Of a DNA stretch of 64,000 nt, positions 51,493-61,614 are shown piece after piece. The notes beneath the pieces were generated by a model. It did no database searches and was not told the DNA's origin. It worked only from the letters and a program-made list of their open reading frames with translations. The translations under genes and the position numbers were made by a program. The DNA is taken from positions 3,658,001 through 3,722,000 of the forward strand of contig OY101116.1 of the NCBI GenBank assembly GCA_956465555.1. The letters are read 5' to 3'. This DNA is from Nitzschia sp. pyKryTriq1 (Eukaryota > Bacillariophyta > Bacillariophyceae > Bacillariales > Bacillariaceae). The number at the start of each line of letters is the position of its first letter. Position 1 is the first letter of the stretch.

Positions 51493-53378
51493 ATGTTCAG
51501 TCGGATAAAAAGTTTGAGCAATGCCTGTGCCCCGGATCTTCAACAGCATCAACAAGAACCCGACGCGTCTTCGGCCCCCGAATCCATGAGCGAGCAGCAG
51601 CCGAGAAGTCCCGAGTACGGAACTTCGCCAACATCCAGCGAGGATCTGCAGCTGCATCCGCTTCATGAGATTCATCGGCATCAGGAGGAACCTCCAGCAC
51701 AAACTTTCAATTACAACACCGCCACCTACTTGATGGGTGGTTCCGGCGTCTCGTTGGATGGACGCTCCTTGGTGCTACCCATGGATCGTGATCGTGAATT
51801 TGACGAAGTTTCGTCCATTAACACTGGCCACTACACGCACGAAATGCGGATTGTGGCGGATGCAGGCCCAGACGTCGAGTATGCCAACCACCAGAACGAC
51901 AACGACGACCACGACTACGAAGGACCTATTGGCGCAGGTGGGATGAGCCCTGGAACCGACGACGGTATGCTCAAGAACGGAACCAATTCTAACTCGTTTG
52001 AATATCATACTGCACGTCCGAACAAGCGAGACGCCAAGACCATGGACTCGGATAGTTATGAGGGAGGCTGTCTCCCCCTGTGGATCACCGACGCCCCCAG
52101 GTGGCTCAAGATTGTGATTGTTCTCAGTACGGCGTTGCTTGTCGGTGCCATTGTCTTGATTGGCGTGGGCGCATCTCTAGCCGTGCAAAAGAATAATGGC
52201 GGTACCGAAGCCGTCCAAAAAACCAATCCTTCGGGCCCGAACCAGCAACCTGTGGCGTCGCCCACGGGCGACAGCACTTCTGGAAACTTTCCTACTGCTT
52301 CTCCTCCTACCGGGAACGCTCCTACCACTCCTGGGGGAACTGATGACGGCGACGATAGCGCCGCTGCTCCCGTCGCGTCTCCGACGGAACCAGCTTCCAC
52401 CCCGCAACAGCCGACGACGACTGCACCTCCTCCTACTGCGTCTCCTACCGCTTCCTCGGTTTCCTTTTACGTTACGGGTGGACGTTTTACAGGAGATGCC
52501 CTAGCAGACCTACCCCAACAGCTCAACTCCTTGCCATACATGGACGACAATACCGTAATGTTCCACCTCGGTGACTGGAACTCGCCCTTTGCCACCTCGT
52601 GCGTGGAGGAGAGTTACCAAACCAATGTGGACCTGTTCAGCAACTCGACGGTCCCCGTCTACTTTGTGCCGGGTGATAATGAATACAATGGTAAGTCAGT
52701 CGTCCGTCCACCGAATGAACCAATCAATCAACCAATCCAAAGGAGAATAGAATCCACCATTCCATCCTCTCACTCACACGCTTTCGCCTTGTTCTTTCAG
52801 ATTGTCCCGACCCGGAGCAAGCCTTTCTGTTCTGGGATCAGTATTTGTTGGGATATGAGACTCAATTCTGGCCCGCTTCGGACCAGTGGAATGTCACCCG
52901 TCAAGAACCTGACTATGCAGAAAACTTTGCTTATGTCTTCAATGGCGTCCTCTTTGTGGGAATCAATCTAGTGGGTGGTCTCGTCCACGACAATCGTGAA
53001 TGGCAAGACCGCCATCAAGCCGATCTCCGATGGATTGACGAACAATACTATTTGAATGAGGGCAACTTTGATGTCATGGTCATTCTGGCGCATGCGGATC
53101 CGGACATTCAGGCCAATGACAATTTCTTTGAGACGTTTTACGAACGTGTGGAATTCAATTACGATCTTCAGGTGCTGTTTGTGCATCGGAATTTGGGCAC
53201 CGAGTCCTGGGGACTGGAGCCACAATTCAATAGTATTCAAAACCTGATGGTGGTAGTGGTGGAAGGAAGCGTTTGGCCACCCATGATAATTCAAATGGAC
53301 ACCAAGGCGGGAACAGTAGATATTGATCAAGGAACATGGTATCAAGATTACATTTCATCGTCGGGGAACAATGCGTAA
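51493..53378 (+). CDS. Membrane-anchored calcineurin-like phosphoesterase-like protein
   Basis: Exons 51493-52690 and 52801-53378 join at phase 1 over a 110-bp GTAAGT...TTTCAG intron, restoring VPGDNEYNDCPDPEQAFLFW; the product has 591 residues. Residues 1-200 are cytosolic and disordered. A single membrane segment follows at about 206-228 (IVIVLSTALLVGAIVLIGVG), then a Pro/Thr/Ser-rich stalk, then a metallophosphoesterase-like domain from about residue 325. Motifs are partly eroded: GDWN and GDNEYND remain and ILAHADP supplies a His, but the first DxH is absent (VTGGRF) and the final GHxH reads VHRN. It is probably a type II ectoprotein. Catalytic activity is doubtful. Confidence 0.65.
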
Positions 53379-53586
53379 AAGAGTACGACGAATAGGATCT
53401 GTCGCTGTGTACACTGGTGCGAATGATACACTGTGCGAAACGAAACGACAGTTAATGATGATCGTTTTAGGGTAAAACTTCATGATATTATTGCATTGAA
53501 ACAAGATCATTCTCTTTTAAGTACGAGGAGCGAGTAGTGTAGTATCGCCAAACGTTGATGCCGACCGCCATGTTGCGTATTGCAAA

Positions 53587-54417
53587 TCAAAAACCATCGT
53601 CGGGGATGCGTACCTAATAGATTATTCATCGGTGAATTGGATTCATGAAAGAGAGTTCTAAACAGTAAGACACAATACAAGTAAAGATATCCCCCTTTTC
53701 ACAGCCTTTCAAATGCAGACATGTATAATCTACAATGGAAGCATGAAGATCCGAAAAACAGACTTACCGTCATCCCCTCCATATCGTCACGAACCAAAAT
53801 CTGACAACCAAGCCGTGATCTGAAAAAGTGAAGACAAAACATCAGCATAGATTCATTGAAAATGAATATATATTGCAAGCGCCCAATCCAAAGGCCGACA
53901 ACACACCACTCCATAACATATAGGAGTATTATTACTCACGTTTCTGTGACCTCAAACGCCAAGTCGAGCATGTCATCTTCCTCCTCTTCTTTTTCAGGAA
54001 GCGTGGCGTATATTTCTTTTTCGAATATTAAATGACAAGTAGAACAGGCTAATTCCCCACCACAGGCACCCTCCAGTTCGACATTATTGTCGTGGGCGAC
54101 ATCCATCAAGTTCTTCCCGACCTCAGCATCCACTATTTTTTCCGTCCCGTCCGCCTCAATGTAAGTAATCTTGACCGTCGTCGAGAACGCTCGAGCTGCT
54201 AGTAGTAGGGGGGATAGAAATAATGGTGGAAGATGAGACGTTGAATTATTCGAAAGGAAATAATTCTTCCAGGATGAAATCACTCACGAGTTTGTGTGAA
54301 GCTCCGCCGAGAAACCGAGTGGAACAATGGAGAGGAGGAACTTGACGACTTGGCGAGGACGACCCGTGTTTGGGTGGAAACAAACTTTGTGGCGATTTTG
54401 GCAAGACCAGAATTCAT
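53587..54417 (-). CDS. Mitochondrial [2Fe-2S] ferredoxin (adrenodoxin type)
   Basis: I assemble four exons: 54417-54288, 54195-53940, 53819-53768 and 53613-53587, giving 154 residues. Introns of 92, 120 and 154 bp all have GT-AG ends. The N-terminus MNSGLAKIATKFVSTQTRVV with RRSFTQT is a mitochondrial presequence. The core has VKITYIEADGTEKIV, the cluster loop GACGGELACSTCHLIF with three of the four Cys, LPEKEEEEDDMLDLAF for redox-partner binding, and SRLGCQILV with the fourth Cys. The last exon adds only VRIPDDGF and the stop, matching the NMTVRVPE-type end of animal ferredoxins. These proteins feed electrons to Fe-S cluster assembly and heme A or ubiquinone synthesis. The second acceptor is a TAGCAG tandem site. 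Confidence 0.85.
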
Positions 54418-55088
54418 CTTGATAGTATCGAAATCGAAAGGTGGACACTCACAGGGCACGCAGCCATGAAGCCTGTCGAGAAATAATGTTCTTGTAAGGG
54501 CGGAGAAGGGGAAAGTGCGGTTTTGCTTCGGCTTGCCGCCCGCGTGTCCCTCTCCTTCCTGCCATCGTCTTCACTATTCATTGTTTGACGAAGAATTTTA
54601 TTCATCATGGAATGACGGGGCGGGGATGGCATGGATGCGGCGCGGAGCTGAGGTACCGGTACCGGTACGGTACCAATAGTACGATGAGTACGGCAGGGCG
54701 GGATGATGAGCCGGATGACGTCATTCTGGAAGGGTGGAACTTACGAAGACGGTCCAAGGACAGGCATTCTGAGTCTTTACGGGACTGCTCCGTTTGTGGC
54801 GCGAAAAAATGCACATATTCGTGTTTGTATAATAGGATAAACAAATACTTAAGGACTGAGACATCACAACGAACACACAACGAGAGAGCCGTTGTTGCTC
54901 CACATTTCCCACCACATTTTTATTTCGGTCCACATTCACTCAAGTTTTTCGAGTTCCCACCTCTTTAGCCCCTTGTGCATGCATCTTTGTGTTACTACAC
55001 TCATAGCAAGACTCTGTTCTCTCAATTCTTACCAAGAACTACAGTTTCAATCACATCTTTCCGATCAGAAGGTAGGCTATCCAGCAGC
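54418..55088. other. Divergent promoter region
   Basis: It contains GGTACCGGTACCGGTACGG plus TACC at 54652-54674, the densest copy of the GTACCGGTAC motif in the window. The frame of the next gene is open from 54975 but its first ATG is at 55089. Confidence 0.5.
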
Positions 55089-57389
55089 ATGACTACCGGT
55101 ATGATTGGCTTGAATCGAGTTCTATTCCCGCTCAACGATGAGAATCGTCCCAATGTGAAACGGCCATCGGGGCGGCAAATGGTAGCACTGAAAGCAAAGA
55201 CACAACATATTGATAGCCTTGCAAACCTTGGAGGACTTGCTTCTGTGATTGAAAAGAAGAAGAGGCGCGATAAACGAGAGCGTGACGTGGTACTACGACC
55301 CAAGCTTTTAGCCGAAGAGGGTGCTGGCGGCAAGAAAAATCAGGGAGACAGCCCTCCGAAAATTATCACAGTGATCCATCCACGATGTACATCCATTCCC
55401 ATGGATTCTCTGGCCTCATTGGGAAACCCTGCTTCCCTCCCGAAAACAGTTTCGCCCCCTTCTACCAAACCCACGAAACGGAAGCCGAAAACAAAGAAGA
55501 CAGCGACGAAAGGGAAAACAAGAAATGCGAAACGCCCCCGAGTCCGCAAGAACACAAGAGCCTATCTAAAGGATCTTACGGGGAAGAATGCGACGAGAAA
55601 ACATGTGGAGATCGGTAGTGGTGATGAGGAAGGGCAGACGCGTCGTGGGAAAAGCGGCAATCGCAAGAATCCTGCAGTCGGTGGCAGTGTGCGATGCACT
55701 GGCCTCGGGGCGATGTTTGGCATTGCAAGCGTACCGAAAAATAAGATCTGCGAGGCAATGGAAACAATTGACGAAGATATCGAGATTCCTCAGCCATGTC
55801 AGCCTCAACCTGCACCGGCTACAGAAGTTCTCATTTTGTCCGAAAACGATTCATCCCCCTCTGTCGCGAACAAACAGCTCGATTCCCTCGAAGATTCTGG
55901 CTATAGCAATATAGTGTTGGTCTCTCCAAAATGGACCGTTGGGACACGGATCCGAAAAAAGTTTGGAGGGAAAGGTTGGTCGTACGGTCAAGTCGAATCC
56001 TTTGATGCGATGACGGGCTTTTACTTCATCGCATACAACGATGGTGATGGCGAGGAATTCGACGACCAGGATATGCATCGGTATGCGCTGAAAAAGAAAA
56101 AGAAGGAAGTATCGATCACTGGTCAAGACGATGCAAAGATTAAGAGTTTTACCTCTGGAAGGCTAGATGGAGATGCCACAGAAGAGACGAAGGATACGAT
56201 CCTGTTGCAATCATCGAAGCAACCCGCGCGAAGATCAAAACGGCAAACCCGCCCTTCGGATGGTGAGGAAACTACATCAAATCCCACTGCAAATGGTAGG
56301 GCAGAGGAGAATTCACCGCCAGCCCTCACTGGTGAGAATGCCAATCCTTCGCAGGAGCAAACAAGACTCGATGAGCTGTTGCCCAACGACCGAGACCCAC
56401 CTCTTCGTCGCTCCAAACGCAGAAGGAGCACGGACACGATGACACCAGATACCACAGATACAGGGAAACAAAACGACAGAGGAATGATCAAACCCCCACG
56501 TCAAGAAAACGGAGCAGAATACGAAGATAACAAAACTTCCATAAGAATCGCTAGCAACGACCCTTCCAAGAATGAATCACAGAATCGACGTTCAAAGCGC
56601 AATACTGTTCCGCCAAATCGCCTTGGATTATTTGTATCTGACGCCATAGAAACGCCCTCTGAAGAACGAAAGCGACCACAACAGAAACAAACCAGGGATG
56701 GGCAGAAGGGTAAAAAAACATTTGTTGACGAATCACCAAGTTCTGACCATAATGTATCAACGGATGCCGAAGGGTGGACCCAAGATGAGCTTTGTCTCCT
56801 CCGAAAAGCACATCAAGAAGTCGATCCAAAGTCTTTCGCTTTTTGGGATGAAGTTGCGGAACAAGTTGGATCCAAAAGTGCCGGGGAATGCAGGGATCGA
56901 TGGTTCTCATTTGTCAAGACACCGGCCGTTGCGGTGAGAAAACCTAAGGTTGCGCAAGCGTCGCAAACCCCGGCGACAAACACTGATGACGATATTTTCA
57001 ACGCGACTCCGATGAAAGGTCTCTTCCACATGCCTGATATGTTCGGTTCTGCCTTGAAGCTAGGTATCGGCAGTGCAATTAAGGTCGCCACTGAATGTTC
57101 CCATGAAGCATCAACCCCCCCTCTTAATGGGGTGACTCACGGCTACAAGACATATATCAGGAATGTCAAGCGCGATGTGAACAAGTCTTCAAAGTACAAA
57201 CTTCCCAAAATATCGAAACCAAAAAACAATAAGAAAACCCTCTCATTCAAGGACATCGAAGGTGATATTGAAGTGAAGGGTAGGCTCAGCCCAGGCGGTA
57301 CATTGCGAGTTAATGCAGAGTCGAGCCAGGCAGAGGAGCTCGCCGAGGAGGACATTTTTCTGTCCGAGGACGACAATGATGTATACTAG
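55089..57389 (+). CDS. SANT/Myb and Tudor-like chromatin protein, M18BP1/KNL2-like
   Basis: This single-exon protein has 766 residues, is very basic in the first half and mostly disordered. At about 284-333 lies a Tudor-like fold (VGTRIRKKFGGKGWSYGQVE, FYFIAYNDGDGEEFDDQDM). At about 562-608 is a single SANT/Myb domain: GWTQDELCLLRKAHQEVD, then FWDEVAEQVGSKSAGECRDRW. This FWxxVAxxVGxKSxxEC pattern is the one seen in M18BP1/KNL2, which loads CENP-A at centromeres. It is followed by an acidic DDDIFNATPMKG and by THGYKTYIRNVKRDVNKS, which recall the post-SANT tail of vertebrate M18BP1. No SANTA domain is seen. The acidic C-terminus ends EEDIFLSEDDNDVY. The centromere role is an inference. Confidence 0.55.
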   Translation: MTTGMIGLNRVLFPLNDENRPNVKRPSGRQMVALKAKTQHIDSLANLGGLASVIEKKKRRDKRERDVVLRPKLLAEEGAGGKKNQGDSPPKIITVIHPRCTSIPMDSLASLGNPASLPKTVSPPSTKPTKRKPKTKKTATKGKTRNAKRPRVRKNTRAYLKDLTGKNATRKHVEIGSGDEEGQTRRGKSGNRKNPAVGGSVRCTGLGAMFGIASVPKNKICEAMETIDEDIEIPQPCQPQPAPATEVLILSENDSSPSVANKQLDSLEDSGYSNIVLVSPKWTVGTRIRKKFGGKGWSYGQVESFDAMTGFYFIAYNDGDGEEFDDQDMHRYALKKKKKEVSITGQDDAKIKSFTSGRLDGDATEETKDTILLQSSKQPARRSKRQTRPSDGEETTSNPTANGRAEENSPPALTGENANPSQEQTRLDELLPNDRDPPLRRSKRRRSTDTMTPDTTDTGKQNDRGMIKPPRQENGAEYEDNKTSIRIASNDPSKNESQNRRSKRNTVPPNRLGLFVSDAIETPSEERKRPQQKQTRDGQKGKKTFVDESPSSDHNVSTDAEGWTQDELCLLRKAHQEVDPKSFAFWDEVAEQVGSKSAGECRDRWFSFVKTPAVAVRKPKVAQASQTPATNTDDDIFNATPMKGLFHMPDMFGSALKLGIGSAIKVATECSHEASTPPLNGVTHGYKTYIRNVKRDVNKSSKYKLPKISKPKNNKKTLSFKDIEGDIEVKGRLSPGGTLRVNAESSQAEELAEEDIFLSEDDNDVY

Positions 57390-58997
57390 AGTATACATTG
57401 TGCATAGTGGAAGGCACCGGGAATAAATAAGAATAGTCTTCCAATCCACACACATTTATATTGCTACCACAAAAGAAGAAAGGTTAGAGGAAGCTGCATA
57501 GTAGTTGTGGAGTACTGTGACGAGGAAATGCACGGAAGAAGCTTGGCCAATGCTCCTTGGTTTTCAGTACCGGTGACGGTGCTGGTCCTTGGGTGAACTC
57601 CTTGGCGTTGGTCAAAAACGTTACACCTGGCTGGTTGTTGTTCTCGCTCTCAACATCATCTTCTTACAGTGCTACCCTTGTATGATTTTCGATTTGTAGT
57701 AACGATAGTATGGTGGTAGCTTGTATTATTAGACGAACGCGGAGATAACGCTTATTTCATAGGTCATGTCTTCTGGGCTCGTACTACTATACTATACTGT
57801 GATAGTTCAGTAGATGGACAGGCACTTTGGCTGACGGCCTCGAATTACTGGGCGTTTTGCGTGATAAAATACCCATGAGGAGTTTCAGTTGTTTTTTTTA
57901 GCTTGTTGAGTGCATCTATCAATGTTATTGTGATTTGACTTGTGAGTTCTGGATACTCTGTTCCTCAACCACCTGCAGTTCTTTGTGACCTTCTGGTATT
58001 GTTATGTAGTTACCTAGTTTGGATGCGAGTTGACGGGAATGGTACTTGAATAGGTTCGGGAAGTAGTAGTGATGTTGGATGATTTGGGGTGCGATCTGAG
58101 GTTCGCTCCAAAATGTTCGGTATTGTCACACTCCCTCTTGGTCTCTTGGCCAGTGACCCACAAAAATGGGTCAACATTTTCGGAAATGGCCAATCTAGTG
58201 GCCAATGCAGGCCAGAAAAGGACAACTTCCTAGTTGTCTCATTTCAAGCACACTTCAGGATTGAAGGAGGGGTCGGTATGAGGAGTAGTTCTGAGGTGGT
58301 TCATTGTTGTTGTTGCTCCTTCTTGCTGTACCCCATGGGGGTGATGCCCTTTTGGGTACCCGCACTTTTTGGGCGTTCACGTGGATCACCAGTTTTATAC
58401 AGGTAAAACAAGAGGACCTACAAGTTTTCCTCTTTATTCAGGTATTGAAATAGCTGTCGTACACATTACTTAACGACCGAATCAGTAGACTATTATGCCC
58501 ATGAAATGGGCATAATACTAGCTGTAAAGTATAGAAGTGTCCTGGTCCTCTTTGGCATGAAGAAGCTTCTAACAAATAGACCACTCATCGCGACCCAAAG
58601 TCATAGTCATAATACTTTTGGGACGGGGTCTATGAAATAATGCTTGCAAAGAACGAGAAGTCCCTATAGGGTTGCCATAGGCCTTGATGAAAAACTACGA
58701 GTAAAGTAGTCTGAACAGCATCTTTCTTTACGACCACACGCACGCATGCAGGGAGGCATAAAGAAAAATGTCAAAAGTTCAGACCACGTCCGACCGGGGC
58801 GATGAAAGCCCAACTGCGGCATCCTCGTACGGTACCGTACTATTCGCGGGGTAGAGATGAGAGTAGAGAAGCGCGCTCATTTTCCTTACCAGAAGAACAC
58901 AAAAATCACATCATAAATCGTCACCGACGGATCGGATACTACCTCTAGCGTCCCTTCTCTCATTGATAATTACCAATCCTAAGGGCAGGAGCATCCA
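57390..58997. other. Largest intergenic region
   Basis: 1.6 kb without a supported gene. The overlapping frames around 58010-58406 have no domain. It contains a perfect hairpin at 58491-58517 and a GTACGGTACCGTAC palindrome at about 58827-58840, 160 bp before the next start codon. Confidence 0.5.
58491..58517. repeat. Perfect 12-bp inverted repeat with 3-base loop
   Basis: TATTATGCCCAT and its exact complement ATGGGCATAATA are separated only by GAA. It could extrude as a hairpin or bind a dimeric protein. No gene boundary lies within 480 bp. Confidence 0.8.
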
Positions 58998-60143
58998 ATG
59001 TACAAGTATCGTGACTTTAGTTCCGTCGATGAGGAAGAGGACGTGGAGCAAGAGTCACAGACTTCTTCCCCTTCGCCGCCCCCTCCCCACACTAGCGGAG
59101 ATACCTTGATTAGAATGCAGAAATTCCCAGTAAAGCTCTACGCTATTCTAGCCCAAAAGGAGCTTCATGAAATCATCACATGGATGCCTCATGGAAGAGC
59201 ATGGAAGGTTTTGCAGCCTTCTTTATTTGAGAGTCTTGTGATGCCTTTGTTTTTCGAATACAGCAACTATCACTCATTCAACCGTCTCGTGAATGCCTGG
59301 AGTTTCCGCAGAATCGCGGCCGGTCCCGACCGAGGTTGTTACTATCATGAGGTAAGCTTTCACGGATGATGCAGCTCAAACCATGCGCCGCAAAAACTTA
59401 CCCATATCCTTTTCTCGTTCGGGTTTTGTTGTTAGTTGTTTCTCCGCGGAAGGCCTACTTTGCAAAAGTACATGCGCCGACTGCCAAAGACCCATAAGAA
59501 ACTACCAATGCGAAAAGAAGATGAGCCAGACTTCTACGCTATGGATAAGACATATCCACTGCCAACGCTAGAAGAATCTGCCTTGCCTTCGCAAATGGTG
59601 ATAGGCCTGGTGCAACCACAGCAAGGCCTTGATACTACACCACCAGGTTCTGCTGGAATGCTTTCAAACTCATTGGGCCCAATGGGATTATTATCCGGCA
59701 TGGGTGGATTGTCTGCCTTTGAACCTAGAGATCCACTTATGGGCATGATGGGACAGCAGCGAGCTGCTCAAGCTTCTCTCTCTAGCTCTGGCATGGGCAC
59801 CATGGGCATGAACTGCATGTCCTCCCCACAGATCGGCTCGATGGGCGGAATGAACACAATGAATACAATGGGATCGATGACTAGCATGGGCTCGTTGGGC
59901 GGTATTGGGACTCTGAGTGGCATGGATCAATGGAATAGTATCAACGGCGTGAGTTCAATTAGAGATTCCTCGGGCTTTGGAAGCTCGGGGAACGACTTCG
60001 AATATCAGAAACTACGCCAAATCCAGCAAATGCAGTTGTTTGATCGCCAGATGAGTGAAATGTCGACAGGCATTGGCGGCATGGGTGGTATGGGTAACGA
60101 TGCCCACTACATGAGTCTGATGTTGAACCGCCAGCAATGTTAA
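58998..60143 (+). CDS. Heat shock factor-like protein with Gly-Met-rich C-terminus
   Basis: Exons 58998-59351 and 59436-60143 join at phase 0 over an 84-bp GTAAGC...GTTAG intron, restoring CYYHELFLRGRPTLQKYMRR; the product has 353 residues. After a 40-residue acidic Ser/Pro-rich start, a divergent HSF domain spans about 43-135 (FPVKLYAILAQKE, ITWMPHGRAWKVL). Its recognition region is SNYHSFNRLVNAWSFRRI in place of the classic SFVRQLNMYGF. The rest is low complexity: repeats such as MGGMNTMNTMGSMTSMGSLG, then a short Gln-rich segment. The same Met-Gly style repeat occurs N-terminal to the domain in the gene at 5251. It is probably a DNA-binding regulator; target unknown. Confidence 0.82.
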
Positions 60144-60499
60144 AAAAATGAGATGGACCACTGTTGCACACATGATGTTTCAAACCACGGTCCTTGAGCT
60201 ATATTGTAATATACTAGATTTGTACGCATAAGTACCTTGACACAGCATTCGAAAATAGAGCCATCGGCCATTATCATCTACTATTGGCGCTCAGGTTACG
60301 ATACTTGCTTTGTGGTCAGCAATGAGATTTTTCAGGCGGTAATATTGAAAACTATTATTACGAGAACGGCCGAACAATCGACTTCCTTCGGATCAGTATT
60401 GTCTACAGTAAGTACCGCCTTTGTTGTGAATCGTCAGGATTACTCAACATGCTTAAGGCATCATGAATGGTACTGCGACCAACCACAGCAAAGTAGTAT
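60144..60499. other. Convergent 3' flank
   Basis: It separates the converging heat shock factor and plastid-protein genes. Nothing distinctive. Confidence 0.5.
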
Positions 60500-61012
60500 T
60501 CAGTCAATTTTCTGCTGAGAAGGCATATCTCCGCCCATCCATGCCGGCTGCTGGCTTTTGTCGATGGAAAAATCAAAGTGGATCCCGCCACCATTCGCAT
60601 AATATTCCTTCACTCCATCCACCCATGTTGTGCTCGTCATACATCCGCTATTTGGAAACTGGACTACTTGCTCTTCGGTGCAAATCTTGGCACGACGAAA
60701 CTCGGGAGGAATAGAAAAGACCCATACATTCACAAGGAGAACCAGGCCCATAATGTAGGTACCACGTCGGATTCCGATGATCTCGTTCGTTCTCCCTGTG
60801 GGTGGTTCGGAGAAAAGACTCATAGATGACGTTCCTCCGGATAGAGTCCGTGCGGAAGAATCGATAGTCGAAGAATCATCGTAGACTTGAATAGCATTCC
60901 TCCGCCCCCAAACCGCCGAGGGTGGAGCAAAGGCACCCGACAGTTCCACCTGATGAAAACAGGAAAAAACAACCAAGCAGGCGATGCGTAGTAGGCGTTG
61001 CGAGGAGTGCAT
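60500..61012 (-). CDS. Plastid-targeted single-pass membrane protein, unknown function
   Basis: From the ATG at 61012 the protein has 170 residues. MHSSQRLLRIACLVVFSCFH is a signal peptide, ending in SGAFAPPS, a classic diatom AFAP plastid-import motif. A Ser/Thr-rich transit-like stretch follows. The mature part has one membrane segment (GTYIMGLVLLVNVWVFSI) and then a conserved-looking soluble end containing IPPEFRRAKICTEEQVV and GGGIHFDFSIDKS. I do not recognise the family. The two Cys in the soluble part (KICTEE and SGCMTS) could form a disulfide. A thylakoid location is possible; the sequence does not prove it. The frame upstream of 61012 is open but lacks this targeting logic. Confidence 0.7.
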   Translation of the reverse strand: MHSSQRLLRIACLVVFSCFHQVELSGAFAPPSAVWGRRNAIQVYDDSSTIDSSARTLSGGTSSMSLFSEPPTGRTNEIIGIRRGTYIMGLVLLVNVWVFSIPPEFRRAKICTEEQVVQFPNSGCMTSTTWVDGVKEYYANGGGIHFDFSIDKSQQPAWMGGDMPSQQKID

Positions 61013-61274
61013 GGCACGACAAATCAGGTATTGGTTTCTGATGTTAGCCTGAAGGGCGAAATAAGAAGGAAAATAGTGGTACTGTACTGGATTGGAGGGA
61101 AGAAGGAAGAAAAGATCGTGATGGATAATAATGTTGTGTCGTGAGCAGAACAAATGCTGAATTCCAAACGATCATCATCCAACATCTAACGTCGTTGAAT
61201 GTGGATCTTATCCAAGCATGCTTTACTGCGTACAGTAGCCTGCCGGTCTCAGCAAAGCCTCCTTGCAGTGTCCT

Positions 61275-61334
61275 GTCGACGTCATCGGTCTGTCCGTCCC
61301 TCCCTCGACGTCATACTGACACTGCGTGACGTCA
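61275..61334. promoter_or_regulatory. Cluster of ACGTCA words including CRE palindrome
   Basis: CGACGTCAT occurs near 61277 and 61307, and a perfect TGACGTCA at 61327-61334, about 265-320 bp upstream of the plastid protein start at 61012. Such TGACGT elements bind bZIP factors in diatoms; the link to this gene is inferred. Confidence 0.4.
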
Positions 61335-61614
61335 TAGCGTTCCCACTAGTCGTGACACCGCCGTCAATGACTAATGCATTTCATCTGGAGGCGATCCTGA
61401 AGCGTAGCTCTACGAAGCAGCGTATTCGAGTGGAGCTGGGCGTGGCCCACCCCCCATCTAAACAGTGGTCTTTGTGTATTTATGTGTTGTATTGTATTCT
61501 AACGGCTTAGCGATTGCTTCGATTGTTCGACGACGACCGACTACACGACAGGAGACACCGCGCCGCCAAGCAAGGAAAAAATCGCATGCTGCGCTGAGTG
61601 CATGGGCCCGTCTT

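Noticed and set aside
53699-53767. Unspliced ending of the ferredoxin (read-through giving a Phe/Ser/Cys-rich tail)
   Set aside because: A GTAAGT donor at 53767 and an acceptor at 53614 restore a family-typical C-terminus, so the read-through tail is taken as intron.
58010-58406. Overlapping frames on both strands in the large intergenic region
   Set aside because: Both strands are open over the same bases with no family resemblance, as expected by chance.
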